Shown: piece by piece, positions 10,401 through 20,745 of the stretch | Numbering within the stretch: the first letter of the stretch is position 1 | Layout of the letters: each line of letters starts with the position of its first letter | Source: Lytechinus variegatus | Taxonomy: Eukaryota; Echinodermata; Echinoidea; Temnopleuroida; Toxopneustidae | NCBI RefSeq assembly: GCF_018143015.1 | Contig: NC_054740.1 | Span: forward strand, 15,924,797-15,988,796 | Length of the DNA: 64,000 nt | Reading direction: 5' to 3' | Translations under genes and position numbers: made by a program | The notes under the pieces: model-generated | What the model saw: the letters and a program-made list of their open reading frames with translations, nothing else | What the model was told of the DNA's origin: nothing | Database searches by the model: none

Positions 10401-12403
10401 TGCTTGCAATATTCCATGCTCATAACTTTCTCATTATTTGTCCGATTTTTCTTAAACTTCCGTTAATATGTTTCTTGGATTTTTCTGTTTTCACACAAGC
10501 TATCTTGTTCTAAAAATTTCATTTTCCATTAAATGAAGTCTATTTACCATCATCATAATCACCTACATCAGTAGAAAATAGGTACATGTAACAATAATAA
10601 AACCTACCAGATTATTGTCATAATAGTCAATAATACATGTAAGTATTTGGGATGTTTATCATTTTTATTCAATGAAAAATATTGGCTGCAATTTCTTTTC
10701 AGAGAATATCAATACTTTCTGTTGCAACTTTGCAATAAGACTATAAATGAAAACATTTATGATTGATTTGGAAAGCACAGTCGCAAACTGACAACAATGT
10801 TCTCTATGAATAGCAAAGGTTTCTTTTCTCTAGCTCACTAGTGATACTAAATTGAAAAATTCTTAAAAATTAAAACAGAAAACAAATAAAGCAAAGTTTG
10901 ATAGATTTCACAGAATAAATATGGAATCATTTTGCTTGTAACATGTAAAAAGAAGTTTTCACTTTGTATGTTGTTCCTCTTCCATGTCCATCATCTACAT
11001 GTACAAATACTTTGTTGTATAGTATTAACATTCATCTCTGTTAAGCCAAAATATTTTATATTTCATAATTGCTTTCTTATTATTGTTTACAATGAATGCT
11101 AAATAATGAGCATACTGATACCACATCCTGTAAAAAACAAGTGGAGCGCCTCTGGCAGTCTCACCTGCATTATGCGATTCAATACAGCAGTGCTGACTTT
11201 GAAACTACTATAAAATAATTATTCACAAAAACCACCATTCAAATAATGATACAATACTATGTTCATTGACTCTAAATAACATTTGACCTTGATCATGTGA
11301 CATAAGATTTGTCAGTGATACTTGATTACCCCTACATCCACAATTCATAAACTACATGTATATCCATAAACTTTGAAAGTTATGACAGCAATTTAATAAT
11401 TACCTCCAACATGGCCAAAGTTCATTGACCTTAATGACCTTTGACCTAGGTCATGTGACCTAAAACTCGCACAGGATGTTATGTGATAATTGAGTACTCT
11501 TACTACATGTATGTCCAAGGTTTATGAACTAAACCTATACAATATCAGTTATAATGGTAATTCAACAACTTCCCCCAAAATGGCCAAAGTTCATTGACCT
11601 TAAATGACTGTTGACCTTGGTCCTGTGACCTGAAACTCGCACAGAATATTCAGTGATACTTGATTACTCTCATATCCAAGTTTTATGAATCAGTTCCATA
11701 AACTTTCAAGGTTATGATGGTAATTCAACAAATACCCCCTAAAATGGCCAAAGTTCATTGACCTTAAATGACCTTTGACCTTGTTCATGTGACCTGAAAG
11801 TTGCACGGGATGTTCAGTAATATCTGATTACCCTTATGGCTAAGTTTCATGAACTAGGTCCATATACTTTTTAAGTTATGATGACATTTAAAATCTTAAC
11901 CTTACATGTAGGTTAAAATTTTGATATTGACTCCCCCCACATGGTCTATAAAGTTCATTGACCCTAAATGACCTTTGACCTTAATCATGTGATTTGAGAC
12001 TCAGGCAAGATGTTCTATAAAGTTCATTGATTACCCTTATGTTCAAGTTTTATGAACCAGGTTAATATACTTATGTTATGCTGTAATTTCAAAAACTTAA
12101 CCTTCGGTTAAGATTTGATGTTGACGTCGCCACCGCCGCCATCACTGCCGCTGCTGTCAGAAAAGCGGCGCCAATTTTCAAATATTGAAAATCAACCCTT
12201 AAACAAAAAGTTGAAAGACCTACCTCTTCACATCCTATGCTCCTTTTAACCTTGGCCCCGAGACCCTCTTCTTGTTCTACGCTATCAATGACTTTCACAA
12301 CACGCCTGGCGGAATCGGCACGATCATTTTTATCTACATCCCTTCTCTCCTTTGCTTTCTTTGTCTTTGTGAGAGACTTGGCATGGCTTCCCGTTTGACC
12401 CAT
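7445..12403 (-). CDS. PIR: Pirin, N-terminal and central exons (partial gene)
   Basis: Pirin is an iron-binding bicupin protein; in mammals it is a nuclear co-regulator. Four coding exons are readable on the minus strand: 12224-12403, 9649-9741, 8199-8279 and 7445-7651. All joins are phase 0 with GT/AG borders, giving 187 codons. Residues 34-58 (RRVVKVIDSVEQ, then LGAKVKRSIG) and 61-91 (LDPFLRLDEF, then GFPDHPHRGYET) follow the family closely. The metal ligands are present: His84 and His86 in DHPHRG, His128 and Glu130 in GRGIVHTEMP. The start chosen is ATG at 12403, in an exon whose acceptor is at 12431. It gives about 28 residues more than human pirin, rich in Lys/Arg. The C-terminal cupin half is not found to the left, so the gene is either cut by the window edge or truncated. 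A second pirin lies at 61.3-63.7 kb. Confidence 0.9.
8684..9135 (+). mobile_element. LINE 3' end fragment (CR1-like)
   Basis: The plus strand reads NKYCTRNANKMYVPFYHYN and then VSFKGPQSWNLLLNDLKK, which matches the extreme C-terminal region common after the reverse transcriptase in CR1-like LINEs. It is followed by an AT-rich 3' UTR that ends GTGAATAAAATTGAATTGAA. The element is strongly 5'-truncated and lies antisense in a pirin intron. Confidence 0.7.
9951..10532. mobile_element. TTAA-flanked fold-back MITE, copy A
   Basis: The ends are TTAAAGGGGAATGAAA (left) and TTTCATTTTCCATTAA (right), so TTAA sits at both borders. The arms are about 190 bp and contain ATCGGACAAATA with GAGAAATTTGTGAGCAT, then GGAGATCCTCCCATTGGC and GTGATGTCACATGTGA, mirrored on the right. 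TTAA duplication is typical of piggyBac and Kolobok transposons; no coding region remains. The element lies in a pirin intron. Confidence 0.75.
10533..11270. other. Pirin intron sequence, nothing recognised
   Basis: AT-rich sequence with no exon, RNA gene or defined repeat boundary that could be supported. Confidence 0.4.
11275..12175. repeat. Tandem repeat of about 165-bp units carrying TGACCTTTGACCT
   Basis: Five diverged units centre on GTTCATTGACC, TGACCTTTGACC and CATGTGACC at about 11285, 11435, 11605, 11769 and 11969. Each is followed by GCACAGGATGTTCAGTGATA and TTTATGAACTAGGTCCATA-like phrases. The last unit runs into a GC-rich tail (CGCCACCGCCGCC, then AAAAGCGGCGCC) at 12115-12175. 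Three units hold an exact direct repeat of AGGTCA spaced by one base (reverse strand), the consensus for RXR/HNF4-type receptors. The array ends about 50 bp from pirin coding exon 1. Confidence 0.8.
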
Positions 12404-12791
12404 CCAATAGTGTATGACCAACTGGACGTGGCTGTAAAGCAAGAATAATGTACAGTACAAATATATGAGCTACTAACTTAAACGAAACATGCCATTAACA
12501 GTAGGCCTGAGTGGCTAAGTCGCAGATTCTAGGAGACAAGTTTTTGTCCAGTGTGACTTCATACTCGCAACCTCTTTTCATTCCATTCCGCAGAACATTC
12601 AATACTATTTAAATTTATCTGAGAGTAGAATGTTTCCTATTCTTTGGATATACCTTTTTCACAATTTGGGCATTTTCTTTTTTTAAAACTATATTATCAA
12701 TGAAACTGGCATCTCGCCTGTCTCCTGAGAATAGTGGTGGTGGGTGATGTCACTATAATTTAGCAAACCAAAGTCTTGTTGATTACCGGAA

Positions 12792-13976
12792 TTAAGGAGA
12801 ATGAAACCTTTGGAATATGATAGCTTGTGTGAAAACAGAAAATCAAAGAAACAGATCAACAGAAGTTTGAGAAAAATCGGACAAATAATGAGAAAGTTAT
12901 AAGCATTTGAATATTGCGATCACTAATGCTATGGAGATCCTCATATTGGCAATGCGACAAAGATGTGTGATATCACTTGTGAACAACTCTCCCCATTACT
13001 TTAGTAGCCTATAAATTTCACTTAAACGGGAATCCAACACAAATAAAAACTTGTTTTTATAAAAAAAAAAAGTTGATAGGTGAAAGTTTGAACAATATTG
13101 GACAAACAACAAGAAAGTTGTGAATTTTTAAAAGTTGTAAATATTGGTAATCACTATACCCATGGAGACTTCAAATTGGCCGCATATGGGATGGCATAGT
13201 AATGTAAGGCAATGACTACTCTTCCATGTACTCCAATACATATTATGGCTAAAATGTCATTTTTCCCAAAAGTTTTATTTCAAATTATATTTTTCTTTCA
13301 TGAGGACATAAAACAATAGTACTACCTAGATTATATTTAGATTACTGCCCCAGGGAAATTGGTACTTAGGAGAAAACCACAAATCCCTGATAATAAAGTA
13401 CATGGCCTATGGGAAAGTTGTCCTCGCCCCTTGTCATAATTTACTTACCCTGTTGCCAATTTGAAATCTACATACAATAGTGATCTCAATTTTAAAGCAG
13501 CTATAACTTTCTTATTGCTTGTCCGATTTCTTTCAAACTTTCACCATTCTGTTTAATTTATTTTTCTCCTTCCCAACACAACATTTTATGGCCAAGGCTG
13601 GATTCCCCTTTAAACTGCCTCTTTTATCACATCTATGAGTAGATCATGTGTTTTTTCTATCGGAAGGCATGTAAATGCATATTTTAAAAAATAAATTATG
13701 GATAAACAAGTTTGTATCACCTTAAGAAAAAGCAAAACGAGACATTTTTGGGGTATATTAGAGTCTATTAAATGGAAAGCTGTTCACATGTGACATCACA
13801 CATCCTTGTTGCATTGCCAATTAGAGGATCTCCATGGCATTAGTGATTGCAATTTTCAAATGCTCATAACTTTCTCATTATTTGTCCAATTTTTCTCAAA
13901 CTATCTTTGTCCTCATTCTTTAATTTTTCTGTTTTGACACAAGCCTACTTGTTCCAAAGGTTTCATTCTCTTTTAA
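12792..13976. mobile_element. TTAA-flanked fold-back MITE, copy B, holding a nested element
   Basis: The left end TTAAGGAGAATGAAACC (12792) is inverted at the right end, GGTTTCATTCTCTTTTAA (to 13976). The arms are about 200 bp and share with copy A the phrases AAATCGGACAAATAATGAG, AAAGTTATAAGCATTT, GGAGATCCTC and CAAAGATGTGTGAT. The centre is interrupted at 13022-13613 by a different TTAA fold-back. Outside that insert, the phrase ending TAGATGTGATAAAAGAG matches the interior of copy A on the opposite strand, confirming the family. Confidence 0.78.
13022..13613. mobile_element. TTAA fold-back MITE nested in copy B
   Basis: The left end is TTAAACGGGAATCCA and the right end is GGCTGGATTCCCCTTTAA. 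The arms mirror each other through GAAAGTTTGAACAATATTGG, ACAAGAAAGTTGT and CCAATTTGAAATCTAC-type phrases. It differs in sequence from copies A and B but has the same design, including the AAGAAAGTT phrase about 80 bp from each end. No coding frame is present. Confidence 0.72.
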
Positions 13977-14540
13977 GCAGATCAATCGCTCCACCAACTA
14001 AGAACAGCCATGCATGACCACCCACACTATCACACAATAATCATTAAATTTAATCATTAATCATTAAAAATCAAATCCCAATAATATTTATTGACTAATG
14101 CAAGTATTTTACAATTAACGATATTCATCAGCCGATTGATTTTTAAATTTTTTGTTAAATTGGCACTGCTCATGATATCGTCGCCCTCTCTTATACGTGT
14201 CTTGTAACTAGGCTACGAACAAAGAAGGAAAATGGTGACAAGATCATCGGTGAGTATCTGCTCATCTTCTTACATCATTTTTCTTCATATAGGGATTAAT
14301 TCTAGTGTAAGAAAAATATATACGTTATGGGGGGATTTAGTGTTATTATCCATTTACATAATTATGATGCTATCAAGATAAACAAATCAAGTATTTTGGG
14401 GCAACATTGTTTTCTCCAAAAACTCCTTCGTGTGGGCCTATGGCTTGCCGCGCTAGGCGTGTGGGGAGTAAGCCTACGTAAAGTAGATGATTTTTACTCC
14501 CAAGAAGCCTACAGGCTAGGTAGGAGAGAACTAGAGGGGA
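13977..14540. other. Upstream of pirin coding exon 1, no gene supported
   Basis: A plus-strand ATG at about 14233 followed by a possible donor (TCATCG/GTGAGT) was noticed but is too short to call. Nothing else is recognisable. Confidence 0.35.
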
Positions 14541-15076
14541 GGGCCACTTCCATTCACGAGTGGATACCATGTGCGGCCATGGGGTCTCGAAAAGGACCCT
14601 AAACATGTTATTTCCATATTCTGAAAATGAACCAATTAACAAGTATTGGCGTGTGAAACCCTACCCTTAACAAGTATTGCAAACAAAACGATACTCTTGG
14701 CATAACCCCTAAACAAGTACGGGAATGTTTTATTGTTACGGGTCCTTCCATCAGCTTTACCTTATGTGGTTTAGTATGACCCCACCTTCTACACCTCACG
14801 TAAGTCGGACTCTAAACACGTAGTGTTGGGGCGAAAAGTATATCCTTTATAAAACATTTTAATTTTGCTTTATCATCCCCACAAATTTGACCCTAAACAC
14901 GTAATTTACCTAGGGGGTCCTAGCGAAATAGATACCCTTTTTTCATTATTTTTGTGTTTTAGACACCCTTATCACGTTACGTATGTAACGTGCCCTATTG
15001 TGAAAAAGACATCCTTTTTACGTGTTTTTTTGGTCGCGCATGGTATCCACCCGTCAATGCAAGTGGCCCCCCCGGG
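14541..15076. mobile_element. TIR element, GTGGATACCATG family, copy 1
   Basis: The left end reads CCACTTCCATTCACGAGTGG followed by ATACCATGTGCGGCC. The right end is the inverse, with GGTCGCGCATGGTATCCACC and then GCAAGTGG. Inverted termini are about 35 bp, flanked by G or C runs. The interior repeats AACACGTA and AACAAGTA phrases several times. The reverse complement is colinear with the element at 23521-24463. The open frames across it (14327-15238) are chance frames. Confidence 0.72.
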
Positions 15077-15239
15077 GAATTTCCCCTTTTCGTTTTTTTG
15101 AGGTTCCACTTCCAGTCTGGATACTACCACTCGTTAGTCCATCATCCATATCATGGTAAGTGCATAATTTCTGTTTTCACAAATTATCTTGCAAGACATT
15201 TTGACCATAATCTACCCTTGCCCCATGAGTATGAGTAAA

Positions 15240-15400
15240 TACACGGGTGCACGGTGAGCTCCTGGGCGCCGGCCCGCGTCCCTGGGTTACCTGAGGCTGA
15301 GTTAGGCCCAAGCAGCTACTGCTAGCTGTGGCTTTTTGTCCGCCGACTTCGCTCATCATTTCGCTGGATACGCAATCCGGCTGCACGGCACGGCGATGAA
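15240..15400 (-). promoter_or_regulatory. CpG/GC-rich island, possible first exon or promoter upstream of pirin
   Basis: This 160-bp block is much richer in G, C and CpG than its neighbours. On the minus strand, two adjacent ATG codons open MMSEVGGQKATASSSCLGLT, then QPQ, then a possible donor (CTCAG/GTAACC) at about 15287. It lies about 2.9 kb upstream of pirin coding exon 1 on the same strand. Its phase does not join the frame of that exon, so if transcribed with pirin it would be a 5' leader. Its role is inference only. Confidence 0.35.
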
Positions 15401-16105
15401 ATGGAATAAAATATAGATATTCGTAGGCCTACGTTTCCAACTTACCTACCTAAAATATTTTATATGTCCTCAAAATACGTTTTAACAATTTTCATGTTCA
15501 GAAGTCAGTTGATTTTCTGTAAATCGGTATATGATTTCCCCAATTTAATTTATGATCGGGAGCTCCGATTTTATGGTATCTTGGAAGAATTAAAAAAAGA
15601 AAAAGAAAAACATGAAAAGAAAAATGAAAGAATGAATTTTCTTTCATAAAATATCTCATAGATCGTCGATCAACAACCTTATCGTTTTCGGGAAGTAATC
15701 CCTCTATTGTTTGCTGAAATCTTATTTTGTTTCTTTTGTATTTAAATGTTTTGTTGTTGTTGCTTTTTCATAGAAAAAAGGAATGAATATACAAGGAATA
15801 ATATAAAAAAAATAATAATAGATAGAATTGTTACCCTACTTTTCATACAGTGGGTGGCAAAAATAGTCAATCATGACTTGTTGCCAAATAAAAACAAGGA
15901 ATGGAATGGAATGGAAAGGATATGCTTGTATAAGTCTAATGTGAAAAAATATACACATAATATGTATGATATATATACATGTATATCATCAAGTGGTGAT
16001 AATTGAAAGAAAACTAAGAACAATATCAAAGTAACCCTCTCAGATGAAGTCACAGGTTTTTGGCGTGGCCAGGTTTCCCCTTTGGTCTTTCAGGGTGATT
16101 GGTTG
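15401..16105. other. Intergenic, nothing recognised
   Basis: AT-rich sequence with A-runs. No exon or repeat boundary could be supported. Confidence 0.35.
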
Positions 16106-17598
16106 AATTAGAGAAGAGCGATCTCACCTGGAGATCGCTGACCTTCCCAAAGGTGTACTTAGTTTTATAACAAGAGCAGCAATTAACACATTGCCCGTCT
16201 AAGGACAACCTAAAAAGATGGGGGAAAAGAATGAACACTGATTGTAATTTATGTGGGAACCATGAAACACTTTGTCATATCTTGAATTCATTCTCCATAG
16301 CATTAGACCAGGAACGTTTTAATTATAGGCATGATAGTGTGTTAGGGTATACGGTATCCATTATGAAGCCTGCTGTTGAGGAAGATCAACTGCAACTCTA
16401 TGCTGATATTCCAGGATATATGATAAATGGAGGCACAATTCCCGCCAATATAGTAGCAACTATCGAAAGTTGTCTAAAACAATGTAAGAAAACATGTAAC
16501 TTTAGGCGAGCTCATTGTCCCTTTTGAACCCAATATAGATGCAGCACGGAAAAGGAAAAATGAACAGTACGAATCTCTTGTGTCCGATTTTGAAGATAGG
16601 GGTTTTAGATGTTCACTAATTTGCTTCGAGGTTGGGTCGAGAGGTCTGGTAATAAAAGAAAACAAAACTCAAATCTCTAAACTTCTAAGGTCAACTGGTC
16701 ACTCTGTCAAAATAAAGAACCACATTAGATTGATTTCCAACATTGCAATATTTACCTCATATGCAATTTACAATGCTAAATCTGAGCCTACCTAGACTAA
16801 GATAAATTTACTTATGCCAAGATATTCTATTATAAAGCCAATTCTTGCCTATTGCAGGAACGTTATTGATATAAACTACATACTTACCCTTTAAACTTAT
16901 GTAATTAATTCTCTATACCTCATCTTAATAATGTTACCGTTACGACTTGAATGTAGAACACCCCCCCCCCCTCGAATTATGCTACTATTAAGCCTTATTC
17001 AGCAGCGAATGTTCCTGCACTTACCTTAATATCAATAGCAGATTAACATGTGAGAGAATGTGTATACTTTTAAGCTTTGCCGTGTTCTTATTCTTATCAT
17101 CTATCTCTTTCTTTAGTTCTCATTCTTCCCATCTCTCCCTCTTCCTCTATCCCCTCTCTCTCTCTTTCTATCTCTTTCCGTCATTCATTCTTAACCCCTA
17201 TCCTTTAATCTGCCGGATGTCGATTTGAACTGGATAATGCAATATGTATAGATTAAGTTTAGATTTATGATCATTACTTGTAAAAACTTACTCAAATTTA
17301 TCTGGTTCACATTTATAATTAATTAATTGAATATCAAAATTGTTCAAATATGCGATGAATTTACAATTTTCCAATGAGTTTCTTCTCGAATTGCGCACTT
17401 CACTCATGTTCTGTTATTTGTACAATGTTTATACTTATGTTCCGTCCATGTATCTGTTACAATGTTATGTTCACACCTATGTCATGTTACCCTGTATCTC
17501 ATTCGACAAGAACTGATATCATGGGTTTATATGTCTATTACCTGTGTTATATGATTCATATGATTTATCAATAAAGAGATGATTTAAAAAAATAAATA
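16106..17598 (+). mobile_element. 3' end of an RLE-type (R2-like) non-LTR retrotransposon
   Basis: The plus strand reads FITRAAINTLP and RWGKRMNTDCNLCGNHETLCH, then ILNSFSIALDQERFNYRHDS. This is the CCHC-type zinc motif typical of the C-terminal part of LINEs with a restriction-like endonuclease. Downstream, ELIVPFEPNIDAARKRK and FEVGSRGLVIKENKT resemble the end of the PD-(D/E)XK endonuclease. The two parts are in different frames near 16440-16510, and the PD motif is not legible, so the copy is decayed and strongly 5'-truncated. A 3' UTR of about 800 bp with pyrimidine-rich tracts (17100-17190) ends with AATAAAGAGATGATTT and an A-rich tail at about 17598. Confidence 0.78.
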
Positions 17599-18009
17599 TA
17601 TATATAATAATGTTCTGCAAATGTAACTAACCAAACCCATAAGTGTTTTCGCCTTGTTGTTGTTTAAAAGAAAAAAAAATCATTTTTAAATATCAAACCC
17701 ATCTGTAAGCACAGGTACACTAGCGCCCCTCTTCTATGCATGGGTGACCTAGGAAATTTATGTCCGAAAAATCGGCACAATGTACCGTGCTGAACGGTAT
17801 GATTCGAAGGGGCAGGGCAAGCGCAACTTGTTGGAACTGGGATGAAGATATCGGCTTGTTTTGGAAACGATTTGTTTATATGCCATTTTGACAAGAGTTA
17901 CAACAAACTTTTGTATACATTTTTCATATTAGAAGGATACACACGAAAAATATTTCATGTATACTTCATTTTTATATATGTAGACTTCAGATTGGTAATA
18001 ATATCAGTA
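17599..18009. other. Intergenic, nothing recognised
   Basis: Short open frames on both strands without splice context or recognisable protein similarity. Confidence 0.35.
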
Positions 18010-19085
18010 TGTGAGAACTTAGTGGGCAGGCGAAGCGCCGACAGATATGCTGTCATTAAGACTGTACTCATTAAATGGATATGTATCTCACTGATTAAGT
18101 AATGCGAGTGCGAAGCTCGAGCTGAAAATTTTTGATATTCAGACCTAAAAAGGGGGACATTATAAGCAAATTTGGGTAATCAAGATACGTGCCTGTACAA
18201 CTAAGCAAACAATGCAAGCGCGAAGCGGGGGCTGGATTTTTTTGCATATATTGACCCCAAACACAGGTATTTTAAGGACTATTTTTTTAGGAATTTATGA
18301 CGAGCATCTGGATGTGATACAGTGCAGGATCTTTAGGTATAACTGATGCACCGGGTTAATTTCTCATAATCTCAACATATTGCTGATTTTGTTAGAATTG
18401 CACCTAAACACACGAAGCACTTTTTGTAGTCATCGTAATCATGAACATAATACGTATCTCACTCATCAAAATATTGCGAGCGCGAAGCGCGAGGTGAAAA
18501 TTATTGAAATTTAGACTTGAAAAGGGGCATTCTAATGCTTGTTTTTAAGAATTCTCTAAGACCATACGTATTTCGCTAACCAAATGATGCGAGCACAAAG
18601 CGCGAGCTGAAAATTGTTTACATTCAAATAAAAAAAGGGACATTTTAAGGACTGTTTTTAGGAATTCATTATGAGCAGACATATCTCAGCACTCCACTTT
18701 TGTGAACGTAAGCGGACAGGAAATGTTTGATATTCAGATCTTAAAATGGGCAATCCCTATAAGTAGTCATGAAAAAGAAGCATATGTCACGACATAAAAC
18801 AATAATAAGTCCAAGTGCGATGAAATATATTTGGTGTATATTGACTTGAAAACGGGATGGTTTAGTACAACAGGAGTATTACTCATTGAATAGATAATGC
18901 GAACACCAGGAATGATGAACACATAAGCCCTTAGCAAATTATCTTTCATAAAGTTATTTAAACAAATCTGATGTAATATAATTATCCAATAATCTTCCCC
19001 CCCCCCTCCCACTACGTTTCCCTTTCTTTCTCCCTTCCGTTTTTTTTTTGGGGGGGGGTGGGGGGCAGTCGTATCCCCCGTAGTA
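18010..19085 (+). mobile_element. GCGAAGCGC-repeat element, copy 1 (hAT-like family, worn ends)
   Basis: Units of about 120 bp repeat the phrase AATGCGAGCGCGAAGCGCGA, then GCTGAAAATTTTTGATATTC and AAAAGGGACATT (18110, 18210, 18480, 18590). The order of unique phrases is the same as in the copy at 55796-56991: GAACGTAAGCGGACAGGAAATG, CATGAAAAAGAAGCATA and TTGACTTGAAAACGGGA. The right end has C and G runs like that copy, but the CAGTGGCGTA termini are not legible here. Confidence 0.72.
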
Positions 19086-19337
19086 ATGTTTATTGTTATT
19101 GAATAAAACCATTAATTCCTTTCAGAAATTGTTAGAAACAAATTGATGGAAAAGGAAAACAGTCAAGAAAAAAAAACAGAAAAGAGAAAGTCCCTTTCCA
19201 GGTCAAATTTTAAAGAAGTTTCGGCTCGCGCCTGGCGCGCTCGTATTGATCTAGTCCTGACATATACCTCACGGTACTACCTAGACATGTTTTACAGATA
19301 AAACTAACAAATCCGTCTTAAGGACTACTCCCTTCCC

Positions 19338-19565
19338 TGCTGGCGTACAGATGTGGGGCTTGGGGTCATGGCCCCGGAACGTTTCATGACCAAAAAAAGG
19401 AAAATAAAAAAAGGAAAGTAAAGGACAGGGGTGAAACATGATGTATTCTTTCATATCATGTCAAAATATCTCTCTCTCTTCGCTCTCTAGGGCAGATGTT
19501 TGTGAATTTTACCCAACGCTTAACGCCATGTCTGGCCCCATACAAAACTTAAAACTCGTTTGACC
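19338..19565 (+). repeat. GGCGTA...GGGGTCATGGCCCC repeat, copy 1
   Basis: The sequence CTGGCGTACAGATG, followed by GGGGCTTGGGGTCATGGCCCC, GTTTCATGACCAAAAAAAGG and A/G-rich sequence, parallels 43525-43778 (GGCGTATAGATGG, GGGGCCAGGGCACTAGACCCC, GTTCCACGACAAAGAAGG). It is probably a worn DNA-transposon copy. Confidence 0.45.
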
Positions 19566-19935
19566 CCCTCCCCAAACTAAAAATAAACCCTTACAACTTG
19601 AGAACAACAAACTTTGTTTCCCAACAATGAACACCGATTGGCACCCATGACAAGCGCAGCTTAAATGATTTCATAACCACCCCCGTAATATATTACAAAA
19701 AATGATAAATCAATCAATGCAATCAAATAAAATGGAAACGACATACCACAAATCTCAAATATAAGATTAATCTTGTTTTTAATACATGGACGATATAGAA
19801 TTCAGTAAATAGATAATATAAGCATGTACCATTACAGAAGTAGCATACTCGAAAAGTGAAGAATATAATCATGATAATGGGTACTATATCCAGGAGACAG
19901 TATCTGAGAAATGAGCTTTCGAAATGGACCCGAAC

Positions 19936-20248
19936 AAAGTTTCCTAATCACTACGCGGCCGCTCTCTACTGTCGCTCCAACATGCAAGTCAAATCACAAA
20001 TAATGGAGAGCTGAGAGGCTTGCGTCGAAAGTTGGTGGACCGGGGCAGCAGCGTCATCTCGTGACTCTGGACGATGACATATTTGCAATTGTTCGTCCGG
20101 TGCAGATCACCGAATGATCTGCTGTCCTGGTACACCGATTTTCGACAAAAGCCTCTCAGCTCTTCGATGTGATTTGACGATTTGACTTGCATTTTCAAAG
20201 GAATTGGTGCGTTGTAGAGAGCGGCCGCGTCGTGATAGCGGAAACTTT
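19936..20248. repeat. GC-rich fold-back MITE with GCGGCCGC in both arms
   Basis: The left arm runs AAAGTTTCC, ACGCGGCCGCTCTCTAC, ATGCAAGTCAAATC and GAGCTGAGAGGCTT. The right arm is its inverse, with GTAGAGAGCGGCCGCGT at 20214-20230 and GGAAACTTT at 20240-20248. The arms are about 100 bp, with a loop of about 100 bp. It lies downstream of the SLC16-like gene. Confidence 0.75.
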
Positions 20249-20745
20249 ATATTGTCAAACCTATCCCCGGGAGAAATTCATAAAACCAATTCGAACACTA
20301 ATGGTGTAATCCGCATAACCAAGCTTGCAACCCTAAACCTTACGAGAAATGTAATCAGGACTGAAAGGGCGACCTCTTTTCTTAAAGACGTCAACGACAT
20401 CTGACTGTAAAAACGGGTACCCTTCTAGACGCACTTTTCCCTCGGCTGTATATATAAGCAGATTCGGTGTACAGAGTGACCTTCCCATGTTTTCACAGGG
20501 CCCCGTTACATAAAAGTAATAGTAACTTAGCCATCCAATGGTAACTGCCATGGCGACAATGTTGACTATCCAACCAGAGCCAATGATTTCGGGGGGGGGG
20601 GGGTACCATTAAATAGCAAAGTTAATCTGGTAAATTTGGCCCTGGTTTGCAAATTGGCTTATCACTAATTCATTTTTACAGTCAAAGCAAACAAATATAG
20701 AAACAAATATTTAAAAAATATTTTTAAAAATCTTTTAATGAATCA
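20249..20745. other. Downstream flank of the SLC16-like gene
   Basis: This is the 3' side of the transporter gene on the minus strand. A G run of 13 lies at about 20590. No clean polyadenylation signal was identified, and no other gene is seen. Confidence 0.4.

Noticed and set aside
11275-12175. CRISPR array
   Set aside because: The units are long, diverged and contiguous without unique spacers, in a eukaryotic intron-rich context.
14225-14251. Plus-strand first exon ATG GTG ACA AGA TCA TCG with donor
   Set aside because: Six codons only, with no downstream exon that could be joined.
14327-15238. Several overlapping open frames
   Set aside because: They overlap on both strands across a repeat that has a second, colinear copy at 23.5 kb without conserved frames.
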